Positions 1 to 10,837 of a DNA stretch of 64,000 nucleotides are shown here, piece by piece; position 1 is the stretch's first letter, and each line of letters opens with the position of its first letter. Both the position numbers and the translations under genes were made by a program. This stretch comes from Haloarcula regularis. Its GTDB lineage: Archaea; Halobacteriota; Halobacteria; Halobacteriales; Haloarculaceae. The notes below the pieces were generated by a model. That model did no database searches and was not told the DNA's origin. It saw nothing but the letters and a program-made list of their open reading frames with translations. The DNA is taken from NCBI RefSeq assembly GCF_029338315.1, contig NZ_CP119794.1, positions 310,001 to 374,000 of the forward strand. The letters are read 5' to 3'.

Positions 1-3000
1 ATCATCCGGCCGGAGTTGGCGAAGTTGGCCATCGTCTCCAGCAGGCGCTGGGGGTCGTTCTCCCCGTCGGTCGTGTCCGCGAACAGCTCGTACTCGCCGC
101 GTTCGCCGGTGAAGATCGGCCAGAGCCGACCCTTGCCGTCCGGCTCGTGGGGGTGCCACGGCGCCCCCTCGTCGTCGCGCTCGAGTTCGCCGTAGCCGTC
201 GCCGACGTAGCGGTAGAAGCCCGGCCCGTTGGGCGTCTCGACGCGGATGGTGTCGTCGACGACGTCGACGCTGTTCCGGACGACCTCGTCGTCCCAGGGC
301 TTGATGCCCAGGCGGACCAGCTCGAGGAAGCCGCCGTCGATAATCTCTCGCTCGTCTATCATCGGCCCGCCGTTGGCCAGTGCCCGCCGCGCCGCGTCGT
401 CGGGGTTGCCGTCCCGGGTGATACGGACGTAGTACGGCGTCTGCTGGATGCCGTCGGTCCCCTCCTCGGTGACGGTCCAGGACTCGACGTCCTCGACCCA
501 CTGGTCGGCGACGGCGTACCAGACGAGCGCGTCGCCCAGCTTCCCCTGGTCTTCGGCCACCGCCGCCCCGCAGACGAGGCCGGCGATCTCGGCGGCGATG
601 GAGCTGGGCGAGTACCCGGACTCCTCTTCCCAGCGCTCCTGGGCGGTCACCGGGCCGTTCCGGACGACGTAGTCCGAGGACCGCCGGACGTTCTCGTACG
701 CGTAGTCGACGTCGTCGAACGTGTACCCGTGCTCGGCGAGGTGGTAGGCCATCACCTGCGGGAACGAGATGTTGTCCATCTGCTCGCCGCCCCACCGGGT
801 GCGACCCTGGAGGTAGGTGTTCTGATGAACCCGTCCTCTTCCTGCTGGTACTCGTAGATGTACGCCAGCGCGTCCGCGGCCGTCTCCAGCTCGCCGATGG
901 CCTCGAAGGCGGTGAACGTCTGGTAGAGGTCCCGAGACCAGACGAAGTTGTAGCCGTAACTCTTGGGCCGGTCGGAGGGCACCGCGTCGCCCCACGGCAC
1001 CGACGGGCTCGCGATGGCCGCGCCGTCGAAGGTCTTGTCCTCACAGGCCTGCAGCACCATCATCGACGCCTTGTACTGGGCGGCCAGCTCCCGCGGGTTC
1101 GTGACCGACGCCGGGAGCTGCTTGTCCTCGAGGAAGTCCGCCCAGGAGTCGACGTAGGCGTTTTTGACCTTGTGGTACCCGCGCGTCAGTGCCCCGTCGG
1201 CCTCACCGAGCGCGCCGGCCGTGTCTGACTCCTGTGCGAACCCGATGGCGACCGTATCAGACAGCGACTTCCCGGTCCCGATGCGCCCGACCAGGACGAC
1301 GTTCTCCTCGTAGGCCTCCTCGTGGGGGTCGGGCACCTCGCCGTCGGCAAAGAGGTTCCGGACACGGTCCGTGGCCGCCACTTCGACGGAGGCCCAGTCG
1401 AAGCGGTTAGCGCTGGTCAGGGCCACGGCGACGTTGTACGGTTCGCCGTGCTCGTCGACGAGGAGGTGCTCCTCGTCGTAGACGTCGAACGCGGAGGAGT
1501 CCCGCGCCGCCAGCGAGTACTCGCCCGACTGGCCAAGCAAGAGGCCACGGTCGGTGTCGCCGGTGTTCGTCAGCGCCGTATCGACCACCGTGAACACCTG
1601 GTACTCGTTGTCGTCGGCCGCCTCGAACGAGACGTTCGCGAGGATGGCGTCGTGTTTCGGGTCGGTGACGTAGTCGGCCACCAGCCGCCACTTGTGGCCG
1701 TGGCCGTCGCCCGTCTCCTCGATGGTGTGCCGGAACAGGAGCGCGTCCTCCTCGATGAGTTCCGCCCGGCGCTCGACGGTCTCGGCGTGGTCGTCCCGGC
1801 GTGACTCGTTGTGAGTCCGGGCGACGTAGTCCGAGTCCGCGTCGCTGTCGATGACCAGGAAGTCCATCGTCCGGAGGTTCATCGAGTCGATGCGGGTAGC
1901 GGGCCTCGGTGAGCGCCCCCTCGGTGAGCGTGAACCACACCTTCGACGGTTCGGCCGCGTCGTGGTCGGCCACCGTCGCGACGCCGTACTTCTCGCCGGT
2001 CGTCCAGTGGGGCCGTTCCTCGGGCCCGGCCGGTTTCGCGGGCGTCGGCAGAGCGCCGAGGTCACGGAGCGTCGCGGTGGCCTGGAGGCGGACGGCGTGG
2101 GTCCACCCGAGCGGCGCCGCGCTGTCGGGCCGACCGTCGTCGAAGACCTGTTCGGCCAGGAACCCGACGTCCGTTCCGAACGGGCCGTCGTTCAGCAACA
2201 GCGAGTAGAGGTCGCCGGCCAGGTCGAGCAGTTCGGCGGCGTCGTACCCCAGGTCGTCGGCGAGGATGCCCAGTTCCGTGGCGGCCATCGTCCCGAGCGC
2301 CGTCGACACCGACCAGAGCTTCTCCTGGGCCTGCTCGTGTCGCCGCCAGGGGTCGCCCTCGTAGCGGATGAGCCCCGCGACGCCGTTGCCGTTGTCGCGG
2401 TACAGTTTCGTGACGACGTTCTCGACGTGTTTCTCGAGGCGCACCAGCGTCTCGTCGTCGACGTGTGCTATCTTCGCGTAGGCCCGCACGCCGCTGACCA
2501 GCTCGAGCGCCGCCGAGTCGGCCCGGTCGTCGAGACTCCCGTCGCGCAGCCGGAGCCCGTAGTGGTCCTGCTCCTCGCTCCAGAGGGTGTCGAGGGCCTC
2601 GTAGATGCGGTCGGCCTGCGTCGCCGCGTGCTCCCTGAGTTCGCCCTCGAGTGGCGCGTCCGCCACCGTCGCGTACGCCTGCAGGAACTTCGCCGTGGTG
2701 TGGGTGAACCGTCCGGTCATGTCCTCCCAGGCGTTCTGACAGGGCAGCGGCAGGCCGTCGTCCCCGAGGCTGTCGTCCAGGCCGCGCACGGCGTCCTGAA
2801 TTGTCTCGACGATTCGCGCGCGGTCCTCCGCGGTCAGCAGGTCCTCGCGTTCGCTCAGGATTGTCGCGAGGTACGCAGTCACCGAGGCCGTCTGGTCGGC
2901 CTGGTAGCCGTTGCCGACGCCCTCGATGCGCTCGTTGGCCCATCCGGGCGAGTCGCTCGTCGACCGCCCAGATGCGGTGGGGCCAGGTGCCGTCCTCCCG

Positions 3001-4086
3001 CTGGGTCCGGCAGTACAGGCGGGCGCTGTCGAGCAACTGGATGTCGAGCTCGATGCCCATGCGCTCGGACACCTCCAGCAGCGCGGCCGACACCTCGCTG
3101 TCGTCGCGGAACCAGGTGTAGCCGTACCCGCCCGAGTGCTCGAAGAACGGATCGAACTCGGGGGCCGCCAGTCGGGCCCCCGTCGGGGCCGTCAGCAGCG
3201 ACAGCGCGCGCAGGTCGGCGGTCACCTCGTCGCTGTGGGGCGTCTCCTCGGGGATCGCGGTGATCGCCCGGTCGAGCGCGGCGTCGCGGATGTCGTCGAC
3301 GGAGGCGTGGGTCCGCGCCGCGTGCGTGACGTCGCTGAGTGCCTGCTCGCGCGTCGTCTCCTCGTGGTCGGACAGCTGGGTGACAAGCGTCGTCCGGGCC
3401 GCGCGGCCGACCTTCTCCAGCTCGGCCGCGACGACGATGTCGCCGGTCAGCGACCCGCGCTCCATCTTGCCGACGTGGCGCTCGCGGGGGTACTGGATCG
3501 GCGCGTCGTCGAGCAGCTCGGCCATCGTCTCGACGCGGTTGCCGACGGCCATCTCGACCTGCGTCGACGCCGCGACGTAGTCGTGTTCGCGCCGGTGGTA
3601 GACCTCGACGACGCGTTCGTCTTCGTAGCCGGCCGACTCGTGGACGAGGCGGCTGACCTGCGTCTCTCTCCCTTCCGGGGCGAGCGTGAGGAAGGCGACC
3701 AGTTTCGCGTCCGCCGGGACCTCGCCGCGTAGTTCGACGTGGGTGAGGTGGGCCCGTCCCAGCGTCAGGTCGTACTGGTGGACGCTGAAGGCGCCGGCGT
3801 CGTACTCCGTCTCGACGAGGGGCGTCTCGCGGTAGTAGTGCTGGCGGATCGGGTCGATGTCGTCGAACCACTGGATAGAGTCGCCGGTATCGATACCGAA
3901 GCGGGACCGGTCGACGCCGTGGAGGCCAGACAGTTCGGCAGAGTAGTCTCGAAACGAGCCGTCCCTGTCGACGTAGATGAGGCGGTCGCCGAACCCGGAG
4001 AACGCACCGGTGGTCGTCGGTGCTTCGCCGGGAAACGGCTCGTCGAGGCGGCCCTTGTATTCGTTGAGGGCGGTTCGCAGGCGCAT
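1..4086 (-). CDS. Double-module GH15 glucoamylase / glucodextranase-like protein (3' end outside window; three frame shifts)
   Basis: Predicted exo-acting alpha-glucan hydrolase releasing glucose from starch-type glucans; no signal peptide, so probably cytoplasmic. The start is the ATG at 4086 (MRLRTALNEY), and about 1,360 codons lie inside the window. Reading is continuous only if frame changes near 2950, 1900 and 825 are repaired. Module 1 (4086 to about 2050) shows GH15 signs: GYGYTWFRDDSEV near residue 320, EDGTWPHRIW, and NAWEDMTGRFTHTTAKFLQA. Module 2 (about 1890 to 1) opens with a glucodextranase-N-like beta domain (TMDFLVIDSDADSDYVART). It is followed by a second barrel with YGYNFVWSRDLYQTF and NTYLQGRTRWGGEQ. 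No stop separates the modules, so this is one fusion of roughly 1,500 residues. It is divergent from the malA-like gene. The shift near 825 fits one lost base; the others fit +1 or -2. Confidence 0.85.
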
Positions 4087-4220
4087 TAGTCGGCCAACGT
4101 GGCAGACGGAGTAAAACATTGGCGGTTGGGGCAACGAAAACGGGCACGAACGGGTACCGCCGGTGCGATGACCTGTGTGCAGGTGATCGAACGTGTCCGG
4201 TATCGGGCGTAAAGAAGTTG

Positions 4221-4239
4221 ATTAATTTTGCAAATTAAT
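4221..4239. promoter_or_regulatory. Perfect 19-bp AT-rich palindrome, candidate operator
   Basis: Arms ATTAATTT (4221-4228) and AAATTAAT (4232-4239) are exact reverse complements around TGC. It lies in the divergent glucoamylase/malA intergenic region, about 30 bases upstream of the malA TATA-like box, a usual place for an archaeal activator or repressor site. The regulator is unknown. It does not match the TACT-N8-AGTA motif reported for haloarchaeal TrmB. Confidence 0.5.
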
Positions 4240-4267
4240 ACGCATACCCGAGCTCAATGAGTAAGAA

Positions 4268-4276
4268 ACTTTAGGT
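4268..4276 (+). promoter_or_regulatory. TATA-like box of the malA-like gene
   Basis: The sequence ACTTTAGG is centred about 26 bases before the ATG at 4297. That spacing puts transcription start at or very near the start codon, typical of haloarchaeal leaderless messages. A GAGGG about ten bases before the ATG could alternatively serve as a ribosome site. Confidence 0.4.
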
Positions 4277-4296
4277 CGTGAAGAGGGTTCATAGAT

Positions 4297-6237
4297 ATGA
4301 AGCATCCAGGGCAGCCCCGATTCGCGGCAGTCGGCGAGACCATAGAACTCGCGCCGAGGGACCCGAACCCCGACGCGACGTACCGATGGCAGATTCGCGA
4401 CGCACCGGCCGCGTCGGACGCCACACTCGGCGACGACGCCGTCATCTCGTTCACGCCGGACGCAGCCGGCGTCTACACGGTCGTGCTCTCCGGGCCGACC
4501 GGCGACCACGAACTGACCGTCCGCGTGTTCCCCTCGGAGAAATCCGTGGGTGGCCTCGCGAGCGGCCAGAGCGGCGTCAGCGGCGTCAGCGGCGTCAGTG
4601 GCGAGAGCGGGCTCAGCGGCCAGTGGTCCGGCGGCGCGAGCGGGAGCGCCCGCGGCTCCGGACTGGGCACCGACAGCGACGACCAGCGCGGTCGACCCCG
4701 CATCCAGCTCTCCGGTGGCGTCCGCGGCGACGACGTCGTCGTCGAGGCGACGGTCAAGACCTCGCCCAGCAGCGACGCCACAGACGAGACGCTCGACGTC
4801 GAGTTCGTCGTCGACGACCGGGACCCCGAACCCGAGGGATTCGAGACGGGCGACCGCGAAGCGACGGCCCCGCTCGAGAACGTCGAGGAGGCGTTCCGCG
4901 TCCACGCCGTCGCCATCGGCGAGCAGTACAGCGTCCCGGACGCCGTCCGCGTCCACCCCGACGGCGAGGTCGAACTGCTGAACGACCCGCCCCAGTGGGG
5001 CAAGGAGATGAGCCTCTACGAGATCTACGTCCGGGGCTACAAGGACGGCGACGAGGACCAGTCGGTCTTCGAGGTCATCCAGGACAACTTGGGCGAGATC
5101 CAGGACAACGGCGTCGACACGCTGTGGCTCACTCCCGTCCTCCAGCACGACGGCTTCGACCACGGCTACAACATCACGGACTTCTTCTCGATCGCCGACG
5201 ACCTCGGCACCGAGGAAGAATTCACCGACCTCGTGGACGCGGCCCACGACCGCGGCATGAAGGTCCTGTTCGACCTCGTCCTGAACCACTCCGCGCGCGA
5301 CCACGAGTTCTTCCAGAAGGCCCAGGCCGGCGACCCCGAGTACCGCGACTGGTACGAGTGGCAGGACGACGGGTCGCCCGGCACGTACTTCGACTGGCAG
5401 TACATCGCGAACTTCGACTACACGAACCTTGAGGTGCGCCGACACCTGCTCGACGCCGTCGACAAGTGGGCCGAGTACGTCGACGGGTTCCGCTGTGACA
5501 TGGCGTGGGCCGTCCCGACGCCGTTCTGGCAGGAGATCAGGGAGCGCGTCAAGGAGGACCACCCCGAGTTCGTCCTGCTGGACGAGACCATCCCGTACAT
5601 CGCGGACTTCCACAACCTCGCCTTCGACATCCACTTCGACACGACGCTGTACTTCACCCTGCGACAGATCGGCCGCGGCGACGCCGACGCCGACGACATG
5701 CTGGACGCACTGGAGCAGCGCGCGGTCACGGGCTTCCCGGACCACGCCGGCTTCATGCTCTACATCGAGAACCACGACGAGACGCGCTACGTCGAGGAGT
5801 GCGGTCGCGAGGCCCTGGAGGCGGCCGCCGCCGCACAGTTCACGCTGCCCGGCGTCCCGATGCTCTACGCCGGCCAGGAGATCGGCGAGCGCAACCGCCG
5901 CGGGGAGATCCACTGGGAGCACGCTCAGGAGGACCTCCGGGAGTACTATCAGGACCTCACGTACACGCGCAACACCATCCCCGCTCTGCAGTACGAGGGC
6001 GAGTACGAGGAGATCGAGTACCAGTGTGACGACGACGCCGTGACGGCCTTCGCCCGCCAGGACGACGAGGGCAACCGCTACGTCGTCGCGCTGAACTTCG
6101 GCGGGAGCGAGGCCACCGTCTCGTTCCCCGACGAGGACGTCGACGCGTTCGACGAGGTCCACGACGAGGACGTCTCGGCCGCCGACGGTGACGCTACCGT
6201 CGAGAACGTCGCCGTCCTGTACGCCGGGTCGGAGTGA
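4297..6237 (+). CDS. malA: GH13 alpha-amylase / cyclomaltodextrinase-type enzyme
   Basis: 646-residue GH13 enzyme for intracellular maltodextrin or cyclodextrin hydrolysis; no signal peptide. Residues about 1-85 form a beta-rich Ig/carbohydrate-binding-like domain. Residues about 88-125 are a Gly/Ser linker with repeated GVS units, followed by a second small beta domain. The (beta/alpha)8 barrel starts near residue 235. All four GH13 motifs are visible: DLVLNH near 326, GFRCDMAW with nucleophile D401, LLDETI with acid/base E430, and ENHDE with D494. The next gene starts three bases after its stop, so the two are co-transcribed. The symbol follows haloarchaeal usage and is tentative; the substrate is inferred. 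Confidence 0.9.
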   Translation: MKHPGQPRFAAVGETIELAPRDPNPDATYRWQIRDAPAASDATLGDDAVISFTPDAAGVYTVVLSGPTGDHELTVRVFPSEKSVGGLASGQSGVSGVSGVSGESGLSGQWSGGASGSARGSGLGTDSDDQRGRPRIQLSGGVRGDDVVVEATVKTSPSSDATDETLDVEFVVDDRDPEPEGFETGDREATAPLENVEEAFRVHAVAIGEQYSVPDAVRVHPDGEVELLNDPPQWGKEMSLYEIYVRGYKDGDEDQSVFEVIQDNLGEIQDNGVDTLWLTPVLQHDGFDHGYNITDFFSIADDLGTEEEFTDLVDAAHDRGMKVLFDLVLNHSARDHEFFQKAQAGDPEYRDWYEWQDDGSPGTYFDWQYIANFDYTNLEVRRHLLDAVDKWAEYVDGFRCDMAWAVPTPFWQEIRERVKEDHPEFVLLDETIPYIADFHNLAFDIHFDTTLYFTLRQIGRGDADADDMLDALEQRAVTGFPDHAGFMLYIENHDETRYVEECGREALEAAAAAQFTLPGVPMLYAGQEIGERNRRGEIHWEHAQEDLREYYQDLTYTRNTIPALQYEGEYEEIEYQCDDDAVTAFARQDDEGNRYVVALNFGGSEATVSFPDEDVDAFDEVHDEDVSAADGDATVENVAVLYAGSE

Positions 6238-6240
6238 GCC

Positions 6241-8630
6241 ATGTCGCTCCCTGACTGCAGGACCCTCGACGAGGAAACCGCCGCGCTCGCCGAGTGGCAG
6301 CGCGAGCGACTGGACGCCCACGAGGAGCGCTTCGAGGCGGCAAAGGAGATAACAACCCGTCTCGGTGCCCACTGGCGCGACGGCTACGCCGAGTTCGGGT
6401 TTTGGACGCCACAGCTCGTCGACGCGGTGCCGACCGACGACGTCCGTCTCGAACTGCTGACGGCAGAAGACGACGTCGACCTGACCGCCGACGAGCAGAC
6501 GGTCACGTTCGACCGCCAGTTCGTCGAGACTCGCCGCGAGGGCGAGTTCACGTGGGCCGCCGTCGAGGGGCCCCGCCCTGGAACGCGCGAGCAACTCGGC
6601 ACGCTGTACCGGCTCAGTTACGAGGTCGACGGCGAGCGAGAGACCGTCACGGATCCCTTTGCCGACTCCGTGCCGTTCGGCGCGTACGGTCCGCCCGAAC
6701 TGTACGACATGGACCGCCTGGACGAGGAGCGCGACGACCGCGAGTACTTCCAGAACCTCGAGGCAGACGGCGTCGAACCGTACGCCTCCGAGGACGACGG
6801 CCTCCCGCGGTTCGAACCGGCGACGAGCATGCTCGAGATCCACCCGGGAACGGCCACCGAGTCCGGGACGCTCGCGGGCCTGAAACGCCAGTTCGAGACC
6901 ATCGGCGAGAAACTGGCCGACGACGACGCGGAACTGATGCCCGCGGAACGCAATTTCGTCGGCTACGACGCCGTCCAGCTGATGCCCGTCGCCCCAATCA
7001 CGCAAAACGAGGACGAACTGGGCTACTGGCTCGTCGACGGCTCCCGGGGGGACAAGCTCCGGGTCGACGTCCGCCGCCCGGACATGCTCAACTGGGGCTA
7101 CGACATCGTCATCTCCGGGTTCGGGACGGTCAACCCGGCCATCCTCGAATCGCGCCGCCCGGACGAACTGGTCGACCTCATCGCGACGCTGCACACGCTG
7201 CCCGAACCGGTCAAGGTCATCTTCGACATCGCACTGGGCCACGCCGACAACGGCGCACTCCCCCTGCTCAACGAGGAGTGGTTCGCCGGGCCCGGCATGT
7301 ACGGCCAGGAACTCGACTACCTCGAACCCGTCGTCCGGGCCGGCCTGCTGGAACTCCAGCGCCGGAAGATGGACTTCGGGGCCGACGGCATCCGCGTCGA
7401 CGGCGCCCAGGACTTCACGAACTGGGACCCCGAGGCCGAGGAGGAGTGGCACGACGACGACTACCTCGAGGAGATGGACCGGGTGACCCAGGAGGTCGCC
7501 GGCGTCGAGTACCGGCCGTGGATGATCTACGAGGACGGCCGGCCGTGGCCGCGCTCGGACTGGGAACTTGCCTCGACCTACCGGACGCTCATCGAGCAAC
7601 ACCCACTCCTACCAGTGGGGGCCGGTCACCTTCGCGCACAACACCCCAGCGCTCCAGACGTTCTGGGCGACGAAGTGGTGGCGCGTCAGGGAGGTCGCCG
7701 ACATGGGCGAGAATTGGATCTCCGGGGTCGCCAACCACGACACCATCCGCCGCGGCACCCAGCTCGAACCGGACCCGCCCTTCAGCCAGCCCCAGATCAA
7801 CCGCTACCTGGGCGAGACCCGCAACGAACAACTGCGGAAGGCGTACAACAACCCCGCCTCCTCGATGCTGTTCCACGGGTTTATGCCCGGCTGTCCGATG
7901 GACTTCACGCACGCGAACATGCGCGGCCCCCTGGGGCTTCGTCCGCGACACGGACGCCGTCTGGAACCTCAAGGTACTCTCGGAGGAGGCGAACTTCCCC
8001 GAGTGGCAGGTCCGCCCGCAGGACTTCGCGAGCGACGAGCACTTCGGGCGGCTCAAGGAGTGGGGCTTCGAATCCCGCGAGGAGCTGAGCGAGTTCCTCG
8101 GCCTGCTTGCCGACGTGGTCAGCATGACCGACTACGACAAGGCAGAGATGGTCGACCTGCTGAACGCCGCCGGCACGCCCGTCGGCGACGAGTTCACGGT
8201 CGGGGAACTCGAGCAACTGGGCCGCGACTGGATGCGAGACATGGGCGAGTTTTTCAACCTCGCACACTGGCACGACCAGCAGGGCGACGAGCGGACCGCC
8301 TTCGACCTCGCGGTCCGCGAGTTCCGCCACGACCACGAGTGGGTGACCACCGGCCTCACCGGCGACGACGAACTCGATTACGTCTACCCGACCGACGGGA
8401 CGGTGCTGTACTACGGCTTCCGTCGCGCGCCCGACGAGAGCGAGGAGATCCTCTTCGTCGCGACGATGGAAGGCGTCGCCGAGGAGGTCGTCCCGACGGA
8501 TCTGGTCGACGTCGACGACGCCGGCTGGGAGATCGCGCTGTCCTCGCCCGACCTGGACGTGGCGGCCGCTGACGAACCCGTCGAACTGGCCGATAGCCAG
8601 TCGACGCTGTTCGTCCGCTCACTGGACTGA
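6241..8630 (+). CDS. GH13-fold hydrolase resembling glucosylglycerol hydrolase GghA (two frame shifts)
   Basis: About 796 residues after repairing shifts near 7600 and in the C5 run at 7927-7931; one extra base at each restores the frame (net +2, matching the length). The N-terminal part is a beta domain (YAEFGFWTPQLVDAV). The middle is an amylase-like barrel: NFVGYDAVQLMPVAP, VKVIFDIALGHADNGALP, and GADGIRVDGAQDF, which resembles GH13 region II. A C-terminal beta domain ends SQSTLFVRSLD. The overall pattern resembles the GghA family, which splits the compatible solute glucosylglycerol; that assignment is from memory of the family and could be wrong. It is translated right behind the malA-like gene. 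Confidence 0.65.
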
Positions 8631-8721
8631 CGGCAGCCCCCTGTCGCGTCGACGCCGCTCGCATTCGACGGGTGGTTGTCACGACCGCCCCCTTTATGTT
8701 CCCGAGAGCGAAAGTTCCGGT

Positions 8722-9177
8722 ATGGCAGACAACCGCGTCGTCGAGTTGCTCCGCAAGGCCTACTCCGACGAGATCGAGACCGTGATGAACTACCAGACCA
8801 ACGCCATCGTCCTCGACGGCGTCCGCGCCGAAGAGATCAAAGAGAGCCTCAAGGCCGACATTCAGGAGGAACTGGGCCACGCCGAACAGATCGGCCAGCG
8901 GCTCAAGCAACTGGAGGCCCAGCCGCCGGGATCGATGGACTTCGTCGCCCGACAGGAGTCGCTCCAGCCGCCGGCGGACTCGACAGACGTCCTGACAGTC
9001 ATCGAGGGCGTCCTCGACGCCGAGGAGGACGCCATCGCGACGTACCGCGATCTCATCGACGCCGCCGAGGCGGCGGACGACCCGGTGACCGAGGACCTCG
9101 CGGTGACGTTGCTGGCCGACGAGGAAGCGCACCGGACGGAGTTCCGCGGGTTCCGGACCGAGTACCGCACGGACTGA
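8722..9177 (+). CDS. Ferritin-like di-iron protein
   Basis: 151-residue all-helical protein of the ferritin-like superfamily, probably iron storage/oxidation or rubrerythrin-like stress protection. Metal ligands are spaced as in a di-iron four-helix bundle: Glu in SDEIETVMNY, ExxH in EELGHAEQIG, Glu in LDAEEDAIATY, and ExxH in ADEEAHRTEF. There is no rubredoxin or signal region. It has its own promoter region (TTTATG about 25 bases before the ATG) and is not obviously linked to the flanking glucan genes. Confidence 0.8.
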   Translation: MADNRVVELLRKAYSDEIETVMNYQTNAIVLDGVRAEEIKESLKADIQEELGHAEQIGQRLKQLEAQPPGSMDFVARQESLQPPADSTDVLTVIEGVLDAEEDAIATYRDLIDAAEAADDPVTEDLAVTLLADEEAHRTEFRGFRTEYRTD

Positions 9178-9290
9178 GCGCGCCCGTCACGTTCACATCC
9201 GGGACGGACGTCCCGGACCGCCAGTCGTCGAGTTACAGTTTAATCGATCGCGCACGCGCGGGACGAGTGTGCTAGACGCTTTCTCGCCGA

Positions 9291-10796
9291 TCAGTCCCGC
9301 CTGTGCGCTTCGGTCATGTCCGACAGTCGGGTCCACACGGCGTCGTCGGCAAGCCCCGACCGGGTGAGCCGCCAGGTCCAGTTCCCGTCGGCGGTCCCGG
9401 GTGTGTTGAACCGGGTCTCCCCGCCCAGTCCGAGGAGGTCCTGGAACGGCGCGATGGCGAACACGGAATCGGTGGCCCACACGGCCTCGATGACGTCCCA
9501 GTGGACCGCGGACCCGTCGGTATCGAGGGCAAACTGGAGGCAGTCGCGCTGACGGTCGGAGGCGACGTCCTCGTACCAGCCGACGACCGTCGTCGTGTCG
9601 TGGGTCGACGTGTACGCGACGGAGTCCTCGGGATAGCGGTGGGGCAGGTACTCGTGGTCCTCGGCACACCAGTCGGCGTAGAGGGCGACTTTCATGCCAG
9701 GCAGCCCCAGCCGTTTCCGGAACGCACGCAACTCCGGGGTCACCCCGCCGAGGTCCTCGACCACGAGCGGGAGGTCGCCAAGCGCGGCCTCGACGGCCTC
9801 GAACAGGGCCTCGCCCGGTCCGTCGCGCCACTCGCCGTCGGCCGGGTTCGCGGTGCCGGCCGGGATGGCCCAGTACTGTTCGTACCCCTTGAAGTGGTCG
9901 ACGCGGACCACGTCGACGCGGTCCAGCAACGACTCGAACCGGCGAACCCACCAGGCGTAGTCCTCGGCCCGCATCGCGTCCCAGTCGTACAGCGGGTTGC
10001 CCCAGCGCTGGCCCTCGCCGTGGCCGTCGGGGTTCGTCGGCATCCCGGCGACGGCGGCCGGTTCGTTGGCCTCGTCCAGGTCGAACAGGTCCGGGTTCGC
10101 CCAGACGTCGGCGCTGTCGAGTCCCATGTAGATGGGCATGTCCCCCACGAGCGAGACGCCCCGCTCGTTCGCGTGCTCGTGGAGGGCCCGCCACTGGCGG
10201 TCGAAGCAGAACTGACAGAACACGCGGAGCTCGATCTCGTCGGCGAGGTCGTCGCGATAGCGGGACAGCGTATCCGGGTCGCGTTCTCGGACGGCCGCCG
10301 GCCAGCTCGTCCAGCCATCGTCGTCGAAAGCCGTCTGCAGCGCCCGGAAGAGCGCGTAGTCGTCGAGCCAGGCCGCGTTGGCCGCCGCGAACGCATCGAG
10401 TGCGGCCCGGTCGTCGTCAGTCGCCGTCGTCCGGAACCGCTCGAACGCACGTCGCAGGCGGTCGGTCTTGTAAGCGTTCACTCGGTCGTACTCCACCCAG
10501 TGCTCGTCGAAGTCGGGGCGGTCCGCGAGGTCGGCGTCGGTCAGCCAGCCGGCCGCCCGCAGCGCCTCGAGGTCGACCAGCAGCGGGTTGCCGGCGAACG
10601 CCGAGTAGGCCTGGTACGGCGAGTTGCCGAAGCCGCCGGCCGTCGGGCCGAGCGGGCAAAACTGCCAGAGCGACTGGTCGGCGGCCGCGAGCGCGTCCAC
10701 GAAGTCGTGGGCCGGTGCGCCCAGCGTTCCGACGCCGTCCGGGCCGGGCAGCGCCGTGAGATGAAGGAAGACACCGCTCGAACGATCGAACGTCAT
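9291..10796 (-). CDS. malQ: 4-alpha-glucanotransferase (amylomaltase, GH77)
   Basis: 501 residues, normal length for bacterial-type MalQ. It transfers glucan chains between maltodextrins and releases glucose. The N-terminus has the family signature SSGVFLHLTALPGPDGVGTLG and then GGFGNSPYQAYSAFAGNP. Catalytic elements are VDVVRVDHFKGYEQYW (nucleophile Asp), LVVEDLGG (acid/base Glu) and YTSTHDTTT (third Asp). It completes the local set with glucoamylase and the GH13 enzymes: MalQ makes longer chains that the others trim. It lies 41 bases downstream of a DUF7344 regulator on the same strand and may be co-transcribed with it. Confidence 0.95.
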   Translation of the reverse strand: MTFDRSSGVFLHLTALPGPDGVGTLGAPAHDFVDALAAADQSLWQFCPLGPTAGGFGNSPYQAYSAFAGNPLLVDLEALRAAGWLTDADLADRPDFDEHWVEYDRVNAYKTDRLRRAFERFRTTATDDDRAALDAFAAANAAWLDDYALFRALQTAFDDDGWTSWPAAVRERDPDTLSRYRDDLADEIELRVFCQFCFDRQWRALHEHANERGVSLVGDMPIYMGLDSADVWANPDLFDLDEANEPAAVAGMPTNPDGHGEGQRWGNPLYDWDAMRAEDYAWWVRRFESLLDRVDVVRVDHFKGYEQYWAIPAGTANPADGEWRDGPGEALFEAVEAALGDLPLVVEDLGGVTPELRAFRKRLGLPGMKVALYADWCAEDHEYLPHRYPEDSVAYTSTHDTTTVVGWYEDVASDRQRDCLQFALDTDGSAVHWDVIEAVWATDSVFAIAPFQDLLGLGGETRFNTPGTADGNWTWRLTRSGLADDAVWTRLSDMTEAHRRD

Positions 10797-10837
10797 TCGA
10801 GGGTATTCGACAGCCCCGGGTAAGTATCCCGTGGCCC

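Noticed and set aside
1851-3263. 470-codon plus-strand frame over the glucoamylase
   Set aside because: Arg/Val-rich antisense of the GH15 barrel; no promoter or motif.
4222-7602. Open frame of 1,126 codons antisense to the two GH13 genes
   Set aside because: Composition is Val/Leu/Arg/Asp shadow-like, it has no family motifs, and the sense strand encodes clear GH13 motifs. Long antisense frames are normal in GC-rich haloarchaeal DNA.
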